A program made the translations under genes and the position numbers. A stretch of 64,000 nt of DNA from Hohaiivirga sp031547465 (GTDB lineage Bacteria > Pseudomonadota > Alphaproteobacteria > Rhizobiales > Beijerinckiaceae): positions 1-64,000 of the forward strand of contig JAVBRX010000034.1 in assembly GCA_031547465.1 (NCBI GenBank), given 5' to 3'. Below are positions 25,636 to 33,877 of the stretch, piece after piece. The notes under the pieces are model-generated. The model saw only the letters and a program-made list of their open reading frames with translations, was not told the origin of the DNA and searched no databases. Numbering within the stretch: the first letter of the stretch is position 1; every line of letters begins with the position of its first letter.

Positions 25636-26757
25636 ATGAAACCGCGTGCTGCGAACGATAAACCTGCGCAATCCGGCAAGAACGCCGACAAGAACGGCAA
25701 AACCGGCGTTCCCCGCATCGGCAACGACAGATCGGGCAGAAACGGAATCGCTTTCCAGTCCGCAGAACACGCGGCAGCGGAATCCACTATTCCCCCTACC
25801 GTCGATGAACCGCCCGCACTCGACGCCGCCGGGTCCATTGCCGATGCGGCGGCATCCGTTGCCAGAAGCGCCGAGGGCAAGGGACGTAAATCGCTGGCCG
25901 ACATGCGCCACGATCCGGATGCGATCCGTATCGCCTTCGAGACCGGGGAATTCCCCTACCGCACCAAGATGCGCGAGCAGCAGTATCTCGAACGACTGCG
26001 CCAGATGCAGGCGGAACTCCTGAAGGTGCAGAACTGGGTCAAGGAAACCGGCGAGCGCATCGTCATCATCTTCGAGGGCCGCGACGCCGCCGGCAAGGGC
26101 GGCACGATCAAGCGCTTCACCGAGCACCTGAACCCGCGCGGCGCGCGGGTGGTGGCCCTGGAAAAGCCGGACGAGCGCGAACGCAAGCAATGGTATTTCC
26201 AGCGTTATATCAGCCATCTGCCGACCGGCGGCGAAATGGTGCTGTTCGACCGCTCCTGGTACAATCGCGCCGGAGTCGAACGGGTGATGGGCTTCTGCAC
26301 TCCAGCAGAATATCTCGAATTCATGCGCCAATGCCCAGAACTGGAGCGGATGCTGGTGCGTTCCGGCATCCGCCTGTTCAAATATTGGTTCTCTGTGACG
26401 CGGGAAGAACAGATGCGGCGCTTCAAATCGCGCGATACCGACCCGTTGAAGCAATGGAAGCTCTCGCCCATCGACAAGGCATCCCTCGACAAATGGGACG
26501 ATTACACCCAGGCGAAAGAAGCGATGTTCTTCTACACCGACACGGCGGATGCGACCTGGACGATCGTCAAATCCGACGACAAGAAACGCGCCCGCCTCAA
26601 CTGCCTGCAACATTTCCTGTCGATGCTGCCCTACCCCGCCAAGGACCAGCGCCTCATCACCGGCCCGGACCCGCTGATCGTCGGCTCGACGGCCTTCGTG
26701 ATCGGACGAACGGAAAGTTTCCCGCAGCCGATGCAGAAATCTCCAAAGCCGGAGTGA
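25636..26757 (+). CDS. ppk2: Polyphosphate kinase 2 (PPK2)
   Basis: PPK2 transfers phosphate between polyphosphate and nucleoside diphosphates, usually to make GTP or ATP from polyphosphate. The 373-residue product has a disordered, Ala/Pro-rich N-terminus of about 85 residues. The P-loop kinase core follows with Walker A EGRDAAGKGGTIKRF at about residue 144, LPTGGEMVLFDRSWYNRAGVE (Walker B region) and the lid basic residues in SRDTDPLKQWKLSPID. The single-domain layout fits class I PPK2. I start it at ATG 25636. A longer frame from 25567 runs through a region without a ribosome-binding site. Confidence 0.95.
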   Translation: MKPRAANDKPAQSGKNADKNGKTGVPRIGNDRSGRNGIAFQSAEHAAAESTIPPTVDEPPALDAAGSIADAAASVARSAEGKGRKSLADMRHDPDAIRIAFETGEFPYRTKMREQQYLERLRQMQAELLKVQNWVKETGERIVIIFEGRDAAGKGGTIKRFTEHLNPRGARVVALEKPDERERKQWYFQRYISHLPTGGEMVLFDRSWYNRAGVERVMGFCTPAEYLEFMRQCPELERMLVRSGIRLFKYWFSVTREEQMRRFKSRDTDPLKQWKLSPIDKASLDKWDDYTQAKEAMFFYTDTADATWTIVKSDDKKRARLNCLQHFLSMLPYPAKDQRLITGPDPLIVGSTAFVIGRTESFPQPMQKSPKPE

Positions 26758-27218
26758 ACCGGCAACTCCCGGTCTGCCAAGGGTAACGACTGGATTGATC
26801 GACGGATCGGACCTGCGCAACCCCGATTCCTCGCCTTCATGTTCCCCGGTTTTCCGGACGATGTCAAAATGCCGGAGAACAGGGAGGCCCAGATCGAGAT
26901 CCTTCAGTAAGACAGTTTCCGGCAAACATTGCCGGAAACGAAGCATTCGAGTGCGGAAAAGACAGGATAGTGGAAATACAATATCCTGTTCACCGCGCCT
27001 TCATATGGAACCCGATATGATAAAGATGGATTTCATGGGCAACTTCGCCGGGTTTCCTGCGTTGCCGGAATCCTGACGGACGTCGAAAACGAGTCTGCCG
27101 AAGCGCGTTCCTTTATGCATGGCAGAGGCATACCGGTTTTCTGGCTCGAATTCCTACCGTCTGACGCCGGGTTCAGTAACCCTGGCATGACGACGGGGTG
27201 TATTACCGGAGGAAAAAC
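26758..27218. other. Intergenic region ppk2 / secreted protein gene with two hairpins
   Basis: Behind ppk2 there is a perfect 11-bp stem with a three-base loop (GTTTCCGGCAA and TTGCCGGAAAC, 26915-26939) lacking a U tract. A second stem, ACAGGATA with TATCCTGT, is at 26962-26989. They could terminate or stabilise the ppk2 transcript. No coding frame convinced me. Confidence 0.45.
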
Positions 27219-27797
27219 ATGAAACGGATCCTCATCCTGGTTTCCCTCGTCCTGCTCGGCGGATTGACAATCGCCTCCGACGCCTTCGCGCAATTTCATC
27301 GCGGCGGCGGTGGCGGTTTCCGGGGCGGGGGAGTATCGATGCCGCGCCCGGCCTTCCGGGGCGGAGCGCCCGCAGGCGCATTCCGGGCCGCTCCCATCGC
27401 TCGTCCCGGCATCCCGTCCGGAACACGTGGCTATGTCGGCCCACGAACCCGTAATTACGTCGGCCCGGGTGTTCGCCCAGGGTATCGACCTTATCCAGGG
27501 TATCGACCTTACCCGGGCTACCGGCCTTATCCGGGTTATCGCCCGTACCGGTATGGATATCGATATCCCTACCGGAATTACGGCTATTACGATTATCCCT
27601 CCTGGGGATGGGCACCGTTCGTCGGCGGCCTGGCGATCGGTACTTATGTGGGTAGCGGCTATTCCGGATCGGGCGCGCTTGGCCAGCATTGCGCCACCCC
27701 GGTCAAGACCTGCCGTCTGACCAACCCCAGCTATATCGATGGCGGTTGCTCGTGCCGGGTCGGCAAGGGCCGCAGCCGGGGCCGGGTCGTACCGTAA
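27219..27797 (+). CDS. Secreted Gly/Arg/Pro/Tyr-rich repeat protein, function unknown
   Basis: The 192-residue product has a clear signal peptide (MKRILILVSLVLLGGLTIAS, cut near AFA-Q). A glycine- and arginine-rich stretch follows, then three copies of GYRPYP plus a fourth, degenerate one. A Tyr-rich segment ending YDYPSWGW and a short hydrophobic Gly-rich stretch come next. The tail has four Cys (QHCATPVKTCRL, GGCSCRVG). GGAGG lies six bases before the ATG. The repeat is encoded by 18-bp direct repeats at 27481-27534. Similar GYRP-rich small exported proteins are common in Rhizobiales and uncharacterised. A cell-envelope role is likely but not shown. Confidence 0.75.
   Translation: MKRILILVSLVLLGGLTIASDAFAQFHRGGGGGFRGGGVSMPRPAFRGGAPAGAFRAAPIARPGIPSGTRGYVGPRTRNYVGPGVRPGYRPYPGYRPYPGYRPYPGYRPYRYGYRYPYRNYGYYDYPSWGWAPFVGGLAIGTYVGSGYSGSGALGQHCATPVKTCRLTNPSYIDGGCSCRVGKGRSRGRVVP
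27481..27534 (+). repeat. Three 18-bp tandem repeats inside the secreted protein gene
   Basis: Units begin at 27481, 27499 and 27517 and follow the pattern GGTATCGACCTTATCCAG with a few substitutions. Each encodes GYRPYP. The first two units are the closest to each other (two mismatches). Confidence 0.85.
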
Positions 27798-27862
27798 CGG
27801 CCCCGGGTCGAATATGCGTTGTAGCCTCATGCGGGGTCGCCGGACCGGCGGCCCCGCATTGG

Positions 27863-27947
27863 TATTTTGTGCTGAAGTGAAAACCGGTTCAGCGCAAAAT
27901 AAAGGAAACGAAGCGTCTTTCGATCCAATTCGATCAAAAGACGCTCT
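27863..27947 (-). repeat. RIME-like palindromic repeat (copy 2), reverse orientation
   Basis: Read leftward it begins AGAGCGTCTTTTGATCG, forms a stem with CGATCGAAAGACGCT-like bases, and continues with TTTCCTTTATTTTGCGC, GAACCGG and TTTTCACTTCAGC. This is the same two-palindrome plan as the copies at 50.9, 55.7 and 57.8 kb. Confidence 0.65.
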
Positions 27948-28037
27948 AACTGGAACGTGGGTCCATGCGATGTGATATGAGCGTGATATCTCATGCTCAT
28001 GTGCCGTGATTCGGCCTGCCGCCCGGAACCGTTCTTA

Positions 28038-29084
28038 ATGTCCTCCACCCGCCCGATGCTCACCCCCGAGAAACGCCAGGACGATCCCGATACGTCGCTG
28101 CGGCCCCTCGTTCTCGACGAGTTCGTCGGCCAGAAGCAGGCGCGGGCGAATTTGCAGGTGTTCATCGAGGCGGCGCGGGTGCGGGGCGAGGCGCTCGACC
28201 ACGTGCTGTTCGTCGGCCCGCCCGGCCTCGGCAAGACGACCTTGGCGCAGATCGTGGCGCGGGAACTCGGCGTCAATTTCCGTTCGACCTCCGGCCCGGT
28301 GATCGCCAAGGCGGGCGACCTTGCGGCGCAGCTTACCAACCTCGAAGAACGCGACGTGCTGTTCATCGACGAAATCCACCGCCTCAATCCGGCAGTGGAG
28401 GAAATCCTCTATCCAGCCATGGAGGATTACCAGCTCGATCTCATCATCGGCGAAGGCCCGGCGGCGCGCTCGGTAAAGATCGAACTGCCGAAATTCACCC
28501 TCGTCGGCGCGACCACCCGCGCCGGGTTGCTGACGACGCCGTTGCGCGACCGCTTCGGTATTCCGATCCGTCTCGAATTCTACACCGTTCCCGAACTGGA
28601 ACTGATCGTCAAACGCGGCGCGCGGGTGCTCGGCATCGGCATGAGCGAGGACGGGGCGAACGAGATTGCCCGCCGCGCTCGCGGCACGCCGCGCATCGCC
28701 GGGCGGCTGTTGCGCCGGGTGCGGGATTTCGCCATCGTCGACGGCGCGGCGAAGGTGACGCGCGACCTGGCGGACGGGGCCTTGCGACTTCTCGATGTCG
28801 ACGGCATCGGCCTCGACCAGATGGACCGAAAATACCTCACCACCGTCGCCGTATCGTTCGGCGGCGGCCCGGTCGGCATCGAGACCATCGCCGCCGCGCT
28901 CTCCGAGCCGCGCGACGCCATCGAGGAAATCATCGAGCCGTATCTGATCCAGCAAGGCTTCGTGCAGCGCACGCCGCGCGGGCGGGTGCTGACCCCGCAC
29001 GCCTTCCGCCATCTGGGGATGACTGAGCCGAACCGCGAGCCGATGCAGTTCAACCTGGCAATCGGGGAGGAGAGCGATGACTGA
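28038..29084 (+). CDS. ruvB: Holliday junction helicase motor RuvB
   Basis: RuvB is the hexameric AAA+ motor that, with RuvA, drives branch migration of Holliday junctions. The 348-residue product has RPLVLDEFVGQ, Walker A GPPGLGKTTLAQ, Walker B VLFIDEIHRL, sensor 1 LVGATTRAGLL, the arginine finger and DRFGI block, and the C-terminal winged helix (QRTPRGRVLTPHAFRHLG). I use the ATG at 28038. An alternative at 27993 adds 15 unlikely residues. ruvA and ruvC are not next to it. The stop overlaps ybgC by eight bases. Confidence 0.95.
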   Translation: MSSTRPMLTPEKRQDDPDTSLRPLVLDEFVGQKQARANLQVFIEAARVRGEALDHVLFVGPPGLGKTTLAQIVARELGVNFRSTSGPVIAKAGDLAAQLTNLEERDVLFIDEIHRLNPAVEEILYPAMEDYQLDLIIGEGPAARSVKIELPKFTLVGATTRAGLLTTPLRDRFGIPIRLEFYTVPELELIVKRGARVLGIGMSEDGANEIARRARGTPRIAGRLLRRVRDFAIVDGAAKVTRDLADGALRLLDVDGIGLDQMDRKYLTTVAVSFGGGPVGIETIAAALSEPRDAIEEIIEPYLIQQGFVQRTPRGRVLTPHAFRHLGMTEPNREPMQFNLAIGEESDD

Positions 29085-29532
29085 CCCAGCGCACAACATG
29101 CCCCGCCCGCTGGCCGGAGCGATCATCGACGGCGCGCATTGCCTGGTGCTGCGCGTCTATTACGAGGACACGGATTTTTCCGGCATCGTCTACCACGCCA
29201 GTTACGTGCGGTTTCTGGAGCGTGGCCGCACCGACGCGCTGCGGCTCGCCGGAATCGACCAATCGACCCTGTTCGCGGACGGCCAGGGCCTCGCCCTGGT
29301 GGTGCGCTCGCTGACCATCGATTACCTGAAACCGGCGAAGATGGACGACATCCTCACCGTCGAAACCCGCCTGAAGGAGATGCGCGGTGCCTCCTTCGCC
29401 CTGAACCAGCGAATTCTCCACGGCGAGGATGTGCTGATCACCGCCGAAGTCCTGATCGCCGCCCTCGCCCACAATAGGCCCGCCCGCATCCCGGAAGCGG
29501 TGCGGGTGGCGCTGGTGCGGATAGGTGGTTGA
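29077..29532 (+). CDS. ybgC: YbgC-type acyl-CoA thioesterase (hotdog fold)
   Basis: The product has 151 residues of the 4-hydroxybenzoyl-CoA thioesterase family. RVYYEDTDFSGIVYHASYVRFLERGRTD carries the catalytic Asp in the ED-TD-x-x-G-x-V-Y-H signature. YbgC hydrolyses acyl-CoA or interacts with acyl carrier protein and is the usual first gene of the tol-pal cluster. GGAGGAG precedes the ATG, and the gene overlaps ruvB. Here tolQ does not follow. A terminator and a low-GC patch come next, so the normal neighbour is missing. Confidence 0.93.
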   Translation: MTDPAHNMPRPLAGAIIDGAHCLVLRVYYEDTDFSGIVYHASYVRFLERGRTDALRLAGIDQSTLFADGQGLALVVRSLTIDYLKPAKMDDILTVETRLKEMRGASFALNQRILHGEDVLITAEVLIAALAHNRPARIPEAVRVALVRIGG

Positions 29533-29571
29533 AAAGGCTGTACAAAAAGGCAAATTTCTTGCCTTTTCAAC
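29528..29571 (+). terminator. Nested hairpins at the end of ybgC
   Basis: AAAAGGCAA with TTGCCTTTT (29545-29567) forms a terminator-like stem with a five-base loop. An outer perfect pair, GTTGAAAAGGC (29528-29538) with GCCTTTTCAAC (29561-29571), uses part of the same sequence, so two structures exclude each other. The outer arm includes the last bases of ybgC. Confidence 0.6.
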
Positions 29572-29622
29572 ATCATCTGTGAAGCAAGATGGCTCGATCC
29601 CAATTAAAAGAGGCTTTGGAGC

Positions 29623-30534
29623 TCAAGTCGAGATGCCACGTGTAAATCTTTCAAGATTGCCAACTGACAACAAGTTATCGCCAAGGTATTCTTTCAATTT
29701 TTTATAGTGGGCACCCCATATCTTTCCATTTTTTTGGTCTTCATCAAATCCAAAAATAATAAGTCTTATATCTTTATTAATACATAGAGATATATCTTTA
29801 GAAACAATATTTTTCATTTGAGTAAAATGATTTACTTCATATCTTTGATTCATGCCTTTAAGTTTAGTTAGGTTATCGCAAATAGTTTGATATGAATTTT
29901 TTAAATCTTCACTATTATTTTTAATCAAATTCTTATAATTTTCTAATTGTTGTATTACTAAAAATTCTTTATTATCTAAACTTCGGATTGAATTATTATC
30001 AAAACATTTTACTTCATAGAAAATAATTTCTCCATTACCTTCATGATACCGGAACGTAGAAAAATCAATCCGTTTGGTTGAACCATTCTGAGTAGCGGCT
30101 TTGCTAAAAGTTATTTTTAAATCAATAATATTTTTATTAGCCATCAGGAGCTGATGGATGCCTGTTTTTTCAGGTTTAGAATAGGGAATAGAAGATTTTT
30201 TTAAAAATTCTATATCAGACTTATCATCTAGCTTATCCAGAAAGAAGTTTCTATAACAAAAATTTTCTATTTTACCATTCGTAAATTTAATCTTAGGATT
30301 AGGCATGCTTGGTTTAAGCAGGTATTTATAATTAATTTTATAAATTAAATCTTTATCCTTAAAGCTAAGTTCTAATAAACTACATCCATTCGAGTAGACA
30401 TTGATATGTTTTTTTCGAATTGCAATAAATAAACTTTTATCATCAACAATGTCACGCCACAATCCGCCGCGTTCATATTCTTCATTTAGTTTTTTAATAA
30501 ATTCTTCTTTGAGTCCTCGTTTGAAAGCAGGCAT
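29623..30534 (-). CDS. Hypothetical low-GC protein with a PD-(D/E)XK-nuclease-like core
   Basis: The 303-residue product comes from very AT-rich DNA (20 G/C in the 120 bases 29881-30000). I do not recognise a named family. The N-terminal half (about 1-90) is rich in aromatic and charged residues (LFIAIRKKHINVYSNG). In the middle RIDFSTFRYH is followed by EIIFYEVKCFDN, which has the spacing of the Asp and Glu-x-Lys residues of a PD-(D/E)XK nuclease site. An all-helical Lys/Asn-rich part follows and the C-terminus reads RLIIFGFDEDQKNG. AGGGGG lies six bases before the ATG. A nuclease or defence role is inferred only from this motif. Confidence 0.7.
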   Translation of the reverse strand: MPAFKRGLKEEFIKKLNEEYERGGLWRDIVDDKSLFIAIRKKHINVYSNGCSLLELSFKDKDLIYKINYKYLLKPSMPNPKIKFTNGKIENFCYRNFFLDKLDDKSDIEFLKKSSIPYSKPEKTGIHQLLMANKNIIDLKITFSKAATQNGSTKRIDFSTFRYHEGNGEIIFYEVKCFDNNSIRSLDNKEFLVIQQLENYKNLIKNNSEDLKNSYQTICDNLTKLKGMNQRYEVNHFTQMKNIVSKDISLCINKDIRLIIFGFDEDQKNGKIWGAHYKKLKEYLGDNLLSVGNLERFTRGIST

Positions 30535-30600
30535 TATTTCCCCCTGTTGCCACTGAAGGCCAATGGATTTACATTGATTACACGAGAAGTAGAGAATAGA

Positions 30601-30629
30601 GTAAATTTCTATAGGGAGTTTTGCACTAT
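30601..30629 (+). repeat. Left inverted repeat of a 445-bp cassette
   Basis: ATAGGGAGTTTTGCACTAT at 30611-30629 is the exact reverse complement of 31017-31035. GTAAAT at 30601-30606 continues the match after four differing bases. The two copies frame the small XRE gene. Confidence 0.8.
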
Positions 30630-30638
30630 TAAAATGTG

Positions 30639-30656
30639 CGCCTAGATATTTAGGCG
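30639..30656. promoter_or_regulatory. Imperfect palindrome overlapping the start region of the XRE gene
   Basis: CGCCTAGATATTTAGGCG is self-complementary at 16 of 18 positions. It ends three bases before the ATG and covers the only Shine-Dalgarno-like sequence, AGGCGG. Its position fits an operator for autorepression by the XRE protein. It also lies upstream of the divergent low-GC gene. Confidence 0.5.
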
Positions 30657-30659
30657 GTT

Positions 30660-30935
30660 ATGCCAAAGCCGCGCAAGACACTATTTGACGAACCATATCA
30701 GGAAATCATCCTGCGCCTTGTTGCGCGTCGCAAAGAGATCGGGATGACTCAATGCGATCTGGCGGAAGCATATGGCGAGGATCAATCCTTCATCAGCCGT
30801 ATCGAGAGAATGCAGCGTCGGCTGGATGTATATGAATATATGGTATTCTGCCGGATACTGGATATTGATCCGAGCGAAATTCTGCGCCCGCTCTGGGAGG
30901 CTGTCCCCAAGGCTAAGGCTTCATCAAAAGACTAG
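30660..30935 (+). CDS. Small XRE-family HTH regulator
   Basis: The 91-residue product has a Cro/C1-type helix-turn-helix in IILRLVARRKEIGMTQCDLAEAYGEDQSFISRIERMQRRLD, and little else beyond a short tail. It would bind DNA as a dimer. The gene is of higher GC than both neighbours and is framed by 19-bp inverted repeats. It stands divergent from the PD-(D/E)XK-like gene. A role like that of restriction-modification C proteins or phage repressors is possible. No methyltransferase is present. Confidence 0.8.
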   Translation: MPKPRKTLFDEPYQEIILRLVARRKEIGMTQCDLAEAYGEDQSFISRIERMQRRLDVYEYMVFCRILDIDPSEILRPLWEAVPKAKASSKD

Positions 30936-31016
30936 TGGATTATCAGGCTTCGTCTTTTGGCCATTCAAATCTCAAAAATTTTTGTCTATCTATTTGAAAT
31001 TTATAATTTATTTTAG

Positions 31017-31045
31017 ATAGTGCAAAACTCCCTATTTTTATTTAC
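31017..31045 (-). repeat. Right inverted repeat of the XRE cassette
   Basis: ATAGTGCAAAACTCCCTAT at 31017-31035 is the exact reverse complement of the left copy. GTTTAC-like bases ending at 31045 (ATTTAC) complete the second block of the match. Confidence 0.8.
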
Positions 31046-31154
31046 CCTGATGTAACCATTAGATAAAATCTTCTCAGCTAAGCGCTTGAGTCATGGTTCG
31101 ACGTTGCACGAGAAATATGGACCTGTCTCATAATCACAAATAGAGGGGCAGAGA

Positions 31155-31634
31155 ATGAAAGGTAATATTTCAGCATCCTTATCATTATTATGTGTCGCAT
31201 TAGGAGGTTGTAGTGGCGGTGAGAGGCTGCAAAGAAGGGATAACATGAAAATTGGGGGCAGTGCTGCTGTCGTTTGTGCCACTCTATTACTTGGAGGATG
31301 TTTTCCCGATGCGCCATCATGTTCTGAAACGAGCGTCACGAACCTTGTTAAAAGTATAGCCAAACAATAATTTGCCAAAGACCCATCTTTCGTAGGGCTT
31401 ATTGATATTAATAATAGCCACTATGATGTGGGTTCAATTATAACTGAGCAAACAATAAACAAAAAGACTATATGCAAAGCTAAATTAAATATTAAACTTG
31501 AATTTTCTGCTGTAGTAAAAGCAGAAAAAGAAAGGTCATTGAATCTCCCAAAGGAAATTGGTTTGGACATTACGTATAATGCTGAGCGAACGGATAATGG
31601 TAAGGAAGTGCTTGTAACAGTTTATGGGCTTTAA
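31155..31634 (+). pseudogene. Small lipoprotein gene interrupted by an in-frame TAA
   Basis: From the ATG at 31245 (AGGGA five bases upstream) the frame encodes a lipoprotein signal with lipobox LLLGGC, then SCSETSVTNLVKSIAKQ, and stops at TAA 31368-31370. The same frame then stays open for 87 codons (FAKDPSFVGLIDINN, ending VLVTVYGL) to 31634. A single C-to-T change (CAA to TAA) would explain the break. A second start at 31155, also with AGGGG, places another lipobox (VALGGC) in the same frame upstream. I call it a pseudogene. Read-through or two small proteins are alternatives. Confidence 0.6.
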
Positions 31635-31640
31635 TCCAAC

Positions 31641-31674
31641 AAAAGAACCCCGGAATCGCTTCCGGGGTTCTTTT
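31641..31674. terminator. Bidirectional terminator after groEL
   Basis: A perfect 15-bp stem (AAAAGAACCCCGGAA with its complement) surrounds the loop TCGC, with A and T runs at the two ends. It can serve groEL from the left-going side and the lipoprotein remnant from the other. Confidence 0.85.
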
Positions 31675-31699
31675 ATTCATTCCGTGAAACCGGCTGGAC

Positions 31700-33337
<1,638 letters not shown>

Positions 33338-33399
33338 TGGCCTTATCTCCATTAACTAAATCTGTAAAAAGCCTTCAAATGATCGATAGAGCGCGGCGA

Positions 33400-33687
33400 T
33401 TACGCCAGCACGCCCATGATGTCCGACTCCTTCATGATGAGGAGTTCCTGGCCATCGATCTTGACTTCGGTGCCGGACCACTTGCCGAACAGAACACGGT
33501 CGCCCGCCTTCACGTCGAGGGCAACGAGCTTACCGTTTTCGTCACGGGCACCGGGGCCGACCGCGACCACTTCACCTTCCTGCGGCTTTTCCTTGGCCGT
33601 GTCGGGGATGATGATACCCCCTTTGGTCTTCTCTTCGCTATCGAGGCGGCGGACGACGACACGATCATGCAACGGACGGAACTTCAT
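33400..33687 (-). CDS. groS: Co-chaperonin GroES (10 kDa)
   Basis: The product is 95 residues long, MKFRPLHDRVVVRRLDSEEKT at the N-terminus, with the mobile loop TKGGIIIPDTAKEKPQEGEV. It caps the GroEL ring. GAGGA lies about ten bases before the ATG. It is the first gene of the groESL operon and is read from a sigma70-type promoter with a CIRCE element in the leader. Confidence 0.98.
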   Translation of the reverse strand: MKFRPLHDRVVVRRLDSEEKTKGGIIIPDTAKEKPQEGEVVAVGPGARDENGKLVALDVKAGDRVLFGKWSGTEVKIDGQELLIMKESDIMGVLA

Positions 33688-33754
33688 GGATAAAGATCCT
33701 CTTTATCGACTGACGGAATGAAACGGCGCTATTTTTCGCGCCGAGGGGAAATTG

Positions 33755-33781
33755 TTAGCACTCGGCAGCCCTGAGTGCTAA
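33755..33781. promoter_or_regulatory. CIRCE operator (HrcA binding site)
   Basis: TTAGCACTC at 33755-33763 and GAGTGCTAA at 33773-33781 are perfect complements separated by nine bases. This is the consensus CIRCE, the HrcA repressor site of heat-shock operons. hrcA itself is not in the window, although grpE is. Confidence 0.97.
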
Positions 33782-33791
33782 TTGCGCTGCT

Positions 33792-33820
33792 GAGATAAGA
33801 AGGACGTTTGCAAGAGTCAA
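33792..33820 (-). promoter_or_regulatory. groESL promoter
   Basis: On the leftward strand TTGACT (33815-33820) and TATCTC (33792-33797) are 17 bases apart. The predicted start site falls just before the CIRCE element, as expected for HrcA control. Confidence 0.65.
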
Positions 33821-33877
33821 GAGTTGGGATGCAGAGAAAAGGCACCGGAGAAATCGGTTTTTCCCGTTTTCGTTGCC

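Noticed and set aside
25309..26946. 545-codon - strand frame opposite ppk2
   Set aside because: Antisense shadow. PPK2 on the + strand has all catalytic motifs.
29623..31045. Complete restriction-modification system
   Set aside because: A nuclease-like gene and an XRE regulator are present, but no DNA methyltransferase gene lies in the patch.
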